A DNA stretch of 64,000 nucleotides. Source: Gorsachius magnificus (lineage: Eukaryota; Chordata; Aves; Pelecaniformes; Ardeidae). Of the stretch, positions 60,301-64,000 are shown piece by piece. The stretch lies in NCBI GenBank assembly GCA_034008185.1, contig CM067086.1:29533007-29597006 (forward strand). The letters are read 5' to 3'. Position 1 is the first letter of the stretch. The number at the start of each line of letters is the position of its first letter. Under the pieces are notes generated by a model. That model had not been told where the DNA came from and searched no databases. It saw nothing but the letters and a program-made list of their open reading frames with translations. Made by a program: the position numbers and the translations under genes.

Positions 60301-63300
60301 CAAATAAAGAAGTGAGCAATGTGCCCTAGGATCTCATTTAAAACAGAGAGCTGGGAAATAGGCATCCTGTTCCTGACTACCTCTCTCTGCCTTTCCAAGT
60401 CACCTCAGTCATGCCACCTAACCAATTTGTATCCATGCCCCCCTCTCCACAAGATCGATGTATGAGAATGTAATATACATGAAAGATTAATGCTGGCCAT
60501 AAACAAGCATTATTTGCAATGGCGTGAATCCCTGTGCAAGTTTTTCCAGAAGCTCCAAGCATTATTTGAGGAGTCACAAAGTTAATCTAAAGGGCCTGTT
60601 TTTGCCAGTGACCAGCACTATAACCAAGCATCAACGACGGTGCCGTTCCTCAGGTGAACAGTGCTTCTTCACTGCAGCGCACAGCACACCATGCTGACAT
60701 GTTGGAAAGGGTGTGAGACTGCTTTTGCACCTGGGATTTACACGGACCCCACAGCAAGTCAGCCACATGGATGATACTCCCTCGATCCCTGGCTCTGAGC
60801 CGAGGCGCCGGCTGAGCCCAGTGTGGGCAATTCCCCCCCTCCCCAACATGTGGGCTGCCAGAACCCAGGCTCTCTCTGCCTCCTCTGACTATGGCCACGC
60901 TGTGACTCGACCTCTTCCTTGGGGCTCCTGCAATTCCTTACTGAGGTGGCGAGAGGTGTCCAGCATCCCAGCCCCAGAGCTAGCCCTTACTCCCATGCAT
61001 CTGGCTCTACAGGCTCTTCTCTTTGCAGTCGGTGCTACCCGGAGGTCAGGTCTTCCTCCGCCACCTCCCAAAATGATTGGCCTCTGCTGCTGCGAGGGCA
61101 GTGAGGGCATGAGGACAGGTCTTGTGCCTTTACCGTCAGAAGGACGGCTGCCACGCAGGGCAGCTGTGAGCCTTGGCATGGGGAGCGGTGAGAAGGCCCC
61201 TGTAATTCTACCCAGCAAATCACTGCCATGCCAGGACATGAATGTGTGGAGCAAACTTCCTAATACTCAACTCAGGCAAAAGCCAAGTGACAACCCTGAA
61301 AGTTCCCCTGAGTAAAGACTGCAGGATCCATCAAGTGTTTCTGTTGAGAGTATGCATGAGCATGGTTTGGGTATGCAGAAGGGAAATAAAATCCCCCTCA
61401 GTTAATGCACATGAAATCATTTTCTTGCCCATGGGAGGTGAGAGAAGCCTAAAGAGCCATTCCCACCTGCACCAGGTTGTATCCAGCTCGGTGACAGGCT
61501 GTGCTCAGCTTTCTTAACAGTCTCAGCCTCCCACACCTATGCTGCCTGCGGGAGCTTCTCTCAGCTGACCTTTAAGAGTTGAGGAAAAGCCTGTATTATA
61601 ACATAAGGCAGAGTATCGAGAGGCCCTGCTGCAGTCCTGTTTGGATCTAATGACACTAAGACTTTAATAGGAAGGCTCTGCCATGGCACCATGCTTTCAA
61701 ATGCACCACTGTCATTCCCCTTGCTCACAGCCAGGTGGTCACAGCATTAACCACCAGATTCAATGACTTCCCCAAAGTGATCCTCTCAGTAGCCAGGAAA
61801 ATGAGCAGAAGGAGCTTTCTTTTCATAATGAATACAAATAAAATCAAGTCAGCAGACTAGTGGATTTTGCTTAGAATGAAATGAATCAGTCAGATCATCG
61901 GCTGCGCAGGTGTGAAGCTGTTTGAATTTTGTAATCACAAAGTGCATGCCTCTGCAGGCAGGACCACAAAGCAAAGATGGTGCTTAGTGCCACCAAGGCA
62001 GGACTTTCAGATGAGGGTAATTCAACCCTGAAACTCTAAAACCAGCTTGGTGTCTGACAGCATCAAGCTCTGCCTTGAAGTCTGCGGCACGGCCATTTCA
62101 TAGCATGGTCCAGACCATGAGAGGCCAAGGGAGAAGTGTGAGGCTACAAATTGTCTTAGGCAGGCCAAAAAAGATGCTTCCTCTACTTGATAGGATCAGT
62201 TTAGGGAATTTACTTAGAATGCCATAGTTTATTGACAGCAGGTTTTAAAGTAACGAATGCCTCATGCTGCAATAGCATAAGCTGACTGGAAGATTTTTCC
62301 TGCCACAGAAGAAAAGCTAATGAAAATATAATGAAGGTCAAATGCCATTTTTAGTTGCGTGCTGCCTTTGCATTTTCCAGTGCTCCCTTCCAACTGACTC
62401 GTAAGCACCCTCTGCCCAGAAAGCAGCATGTGCTACTAATGGGGTTTTCCTAGGAGTCTCTGTCCCCTTTGCCGTAACTTTGACCCTTTTGTAATGAAAT
62501 TATGGTCCCAACTGCATCAACCCAGTGAACACAAAGGTCCCTTGGATAGCACCAAGGCAGTCTGAGGTGCTCGGATCAGAGGAGGTTCTTTGTAGATGAA
62601 TCGTCGCATCAGTGAAGCGCAGCCTGTTGGGATTCTCTGGGATAACTTGACTTAAGAAATGAAGAGCAATCCCTTGCTCAGCCAGGAAGACTGGAAGGAC
62701 AGACCTTCCACCTGCACCTTGAACACCAGGCTGTCTCGCTCTGCTGACTGAGTACTTGTCATCAGCCTTGGAAGACCTTGAAACCTTTCCCTGTAACTTC
62801 GGCTGTACTCAGCACAACCAGCACAGCTGGAGATGAACTAGGGTAATACAATATTAAAGGCATATCCACAGTGTACTAAACGCACCTGGTCACCATAAAG
62901 AAATGCAAGAAAAGCGTTTCTGTCATAGCTAAATCAGTCCATATGACAATTGTGTGGTTCCCTCCTTTGCATTCCTTTACCAACCATCCTCCAAAGCAAA
63001 TAAGCCCAAGATGCAATAAATTGCACTGATGAACAATCATCGCTGTACATTTAATGTTTGGAAACACTTAGGCACCATCTAACTACCTTTGCCTAAAACA
63101 CAGCATGCTGGATTTAAGAGCTTGTTTCTTCAATAGGAGCAGAATCAAGCTAAAATACAGCAATGGAGGTTGAAAAAACGCAATCTGAAAACCTAGCATC
63201 TCACAGCTAGTTTTCAGGAGACCACCACAGCAACATGAGGCAGACTGCTTTTGACAAAGCAAGTGGGTGGAGAAAAGCATGAAGGCATCTCAAACAGCTG

Positions 63301-64000
63301 TCTTGACAGAACTGGACCCCAGGACAGCTGACTGAGGCTCAAAATAACAGGACAATCCCTCCATTCCCTCCCTTGAGGAGAATAAGGTGACTGCTGGGGG
63401 GGAGCCGGAAGCCGGTCTCTCTATCTGGCCATATGACAAATCCAAATATTTACATCAAAGCAACTCTGCTGATGACCGTGAAGGAGCAAAAAAGTGGGCT
63501 CATGCCAAGTGAAACTACCAGACCTGAAACATGAGTCTGGGAAAATCCAGGGCTACCCTGATGACACGGGGAAAAAAGCTTTAGACCACAGAGATGGCAT
63601 CAGCTGCCTGTATTGCCACACAAGCCACTGCCAGTTGTTTCTTTCTCCTTCCCACTCCAGCCCTGCCATCTTCCAGCAGATTGGGTTCTTGGACTATATT
63701 TTGTCTTCTACCCCATTTGCAGCAGCTCAGGGAAGTGGTCCTCAGGTTGCAATATCTTTCTTTCCTTACCCTCACAAGAGATTGGTCCAAAAGTTAAGTG
63801 TCTTCTTTTTCTTCCCCATACCATGTATACGAGTAAGAGAGATGGGATAAAGCAGGGGTTATTTTTTCCTCTGTAGGGCAGGTTGTACCTACTTCTCTTG
63901 GCTTTCCTGTATCCCGTGGTTCTTTGTCCCATATAGAAAAGGTTCTGTGTAACCCTGCAATAGCCCCCACCTCATTTGCTGGTAGTTCCTACATAGTCCT
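57359..64000 (+). other. CAPN3: CAPN3 intron 1, 5' part
   Basis: No further calpain exon (QFVWKRPPEI... continuation, catalytic QGALGDCW-type motif) was found to the window end, so at least 6.6 kb of intron. It includes one CR1 copy and moderately GC-rich stretches (58000-58200, 60700-61250) with chance open frames. Confidence 0.75.
59204..59690 (-). repeat. CR1 LINE 3' part, about 490 bp
   Basis: Reverse-oriented CR1: the plus strand starts at the tail (AATCATGGAATCATTTAGGT, TGGAAAAGACCTTTAAGATC) and runs back through CAGCCTCCTCCAGGATGAAC and CCCCAGTTCCCTCAGCTGCT. A minus-strand frame keeps [17 protein letters not shown], the ORF2 end relic. It is the longest and least diverged CR1 here, antisense in CAPN3 intron 1. 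Confidence 0.95.

Noticed and set aside
60713..61315. Plus-strand open frame of 200 codons in CAPN3 intron 1
   Set aside because: Low-complexity composition, no domain, overlapped by similar frames on both strands in a locally GC-rich stretch; no supported splice context.
1..64000. Prokaryotic-type systems, CRISPR arrays, tRNA or rRNA genes, or a new gene family
   Set aside because: None seen. Coding sequence is fully explained by three known vertebrate genes, and the remaining open frames are short and without family features.

Overview
The window is vertebrate nuclear DNA, almost certainly from a bird. Genes are split into short exons with ordinary GT-AG introns (one exception), and there is one GC-rich CpG-island promoter. 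The interspersed repeats are CR1 LINE 3' ends (the 'CCCTTCCAACCT...ATTCTATGATTCTAT' type) and solo-LTR-like elements of the kind common in avian genomes. Gene order TMEM87A (minus) - GANC (plus) - CAPN3 (plus) matches the conserved block on human chromosome 15q15. Species identification is not possible from this sequence alone.

Layout. 1-24697: TMEM87A on the minus strand. I could place 18 coding exons in perfect reading-frame continuity (507 codons plus stop), from the end of intron 1 to the stop codon at 3002-3004, followed by a long 3' UTR. The first coding exon (initiator and signal peptide) could not be found. About 25195-26110: a CpG island that serves as a head-to-head promoter for TMEM87A and GANC; it contains a 21-C run. 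25809-52280: GANC, neutral alpha-glucosidase C, complete in 24 coding exons giving 915 codons, with GH31 catalytic residues intact. 52281-57064: GANC 3' UTR and intergenic DNA. 57065-57358: first coding exon of CAPN3 (muscle calpain-3), with a consensus MEF2 site 340 bp upstream. 57359-64000: the start of CAPN3 intron 1, repeat-bearing and without a recognisable exon.

The three genes are neighbours by conserved synteny and are not a functional pathway: a Golgi seven-transmembrane GOLD-domain protein, a cytosolic-type glycoside hydrolase of glycogen/oligosaccharide metabolism, and a muscle protease.

The most notable structural finding is a textbook U12-type AT-AC intron in TMEM87A (9211-10851), spliced by the minor spliceosome. 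Its donor, branch site and AC acceptor are all visible, and only this splicing preserves the reading frame and the conserved transmembrane segment. Other points of note are a tandem NAGNAG acceptor in TMEM87A, a competing frame-breaking acceptor in GANC exon 10, and an LTR ending about 50 bp before GANC exon 22. I found no prokaryotic-type system, CRISPR array, RNA gene or new gene family.
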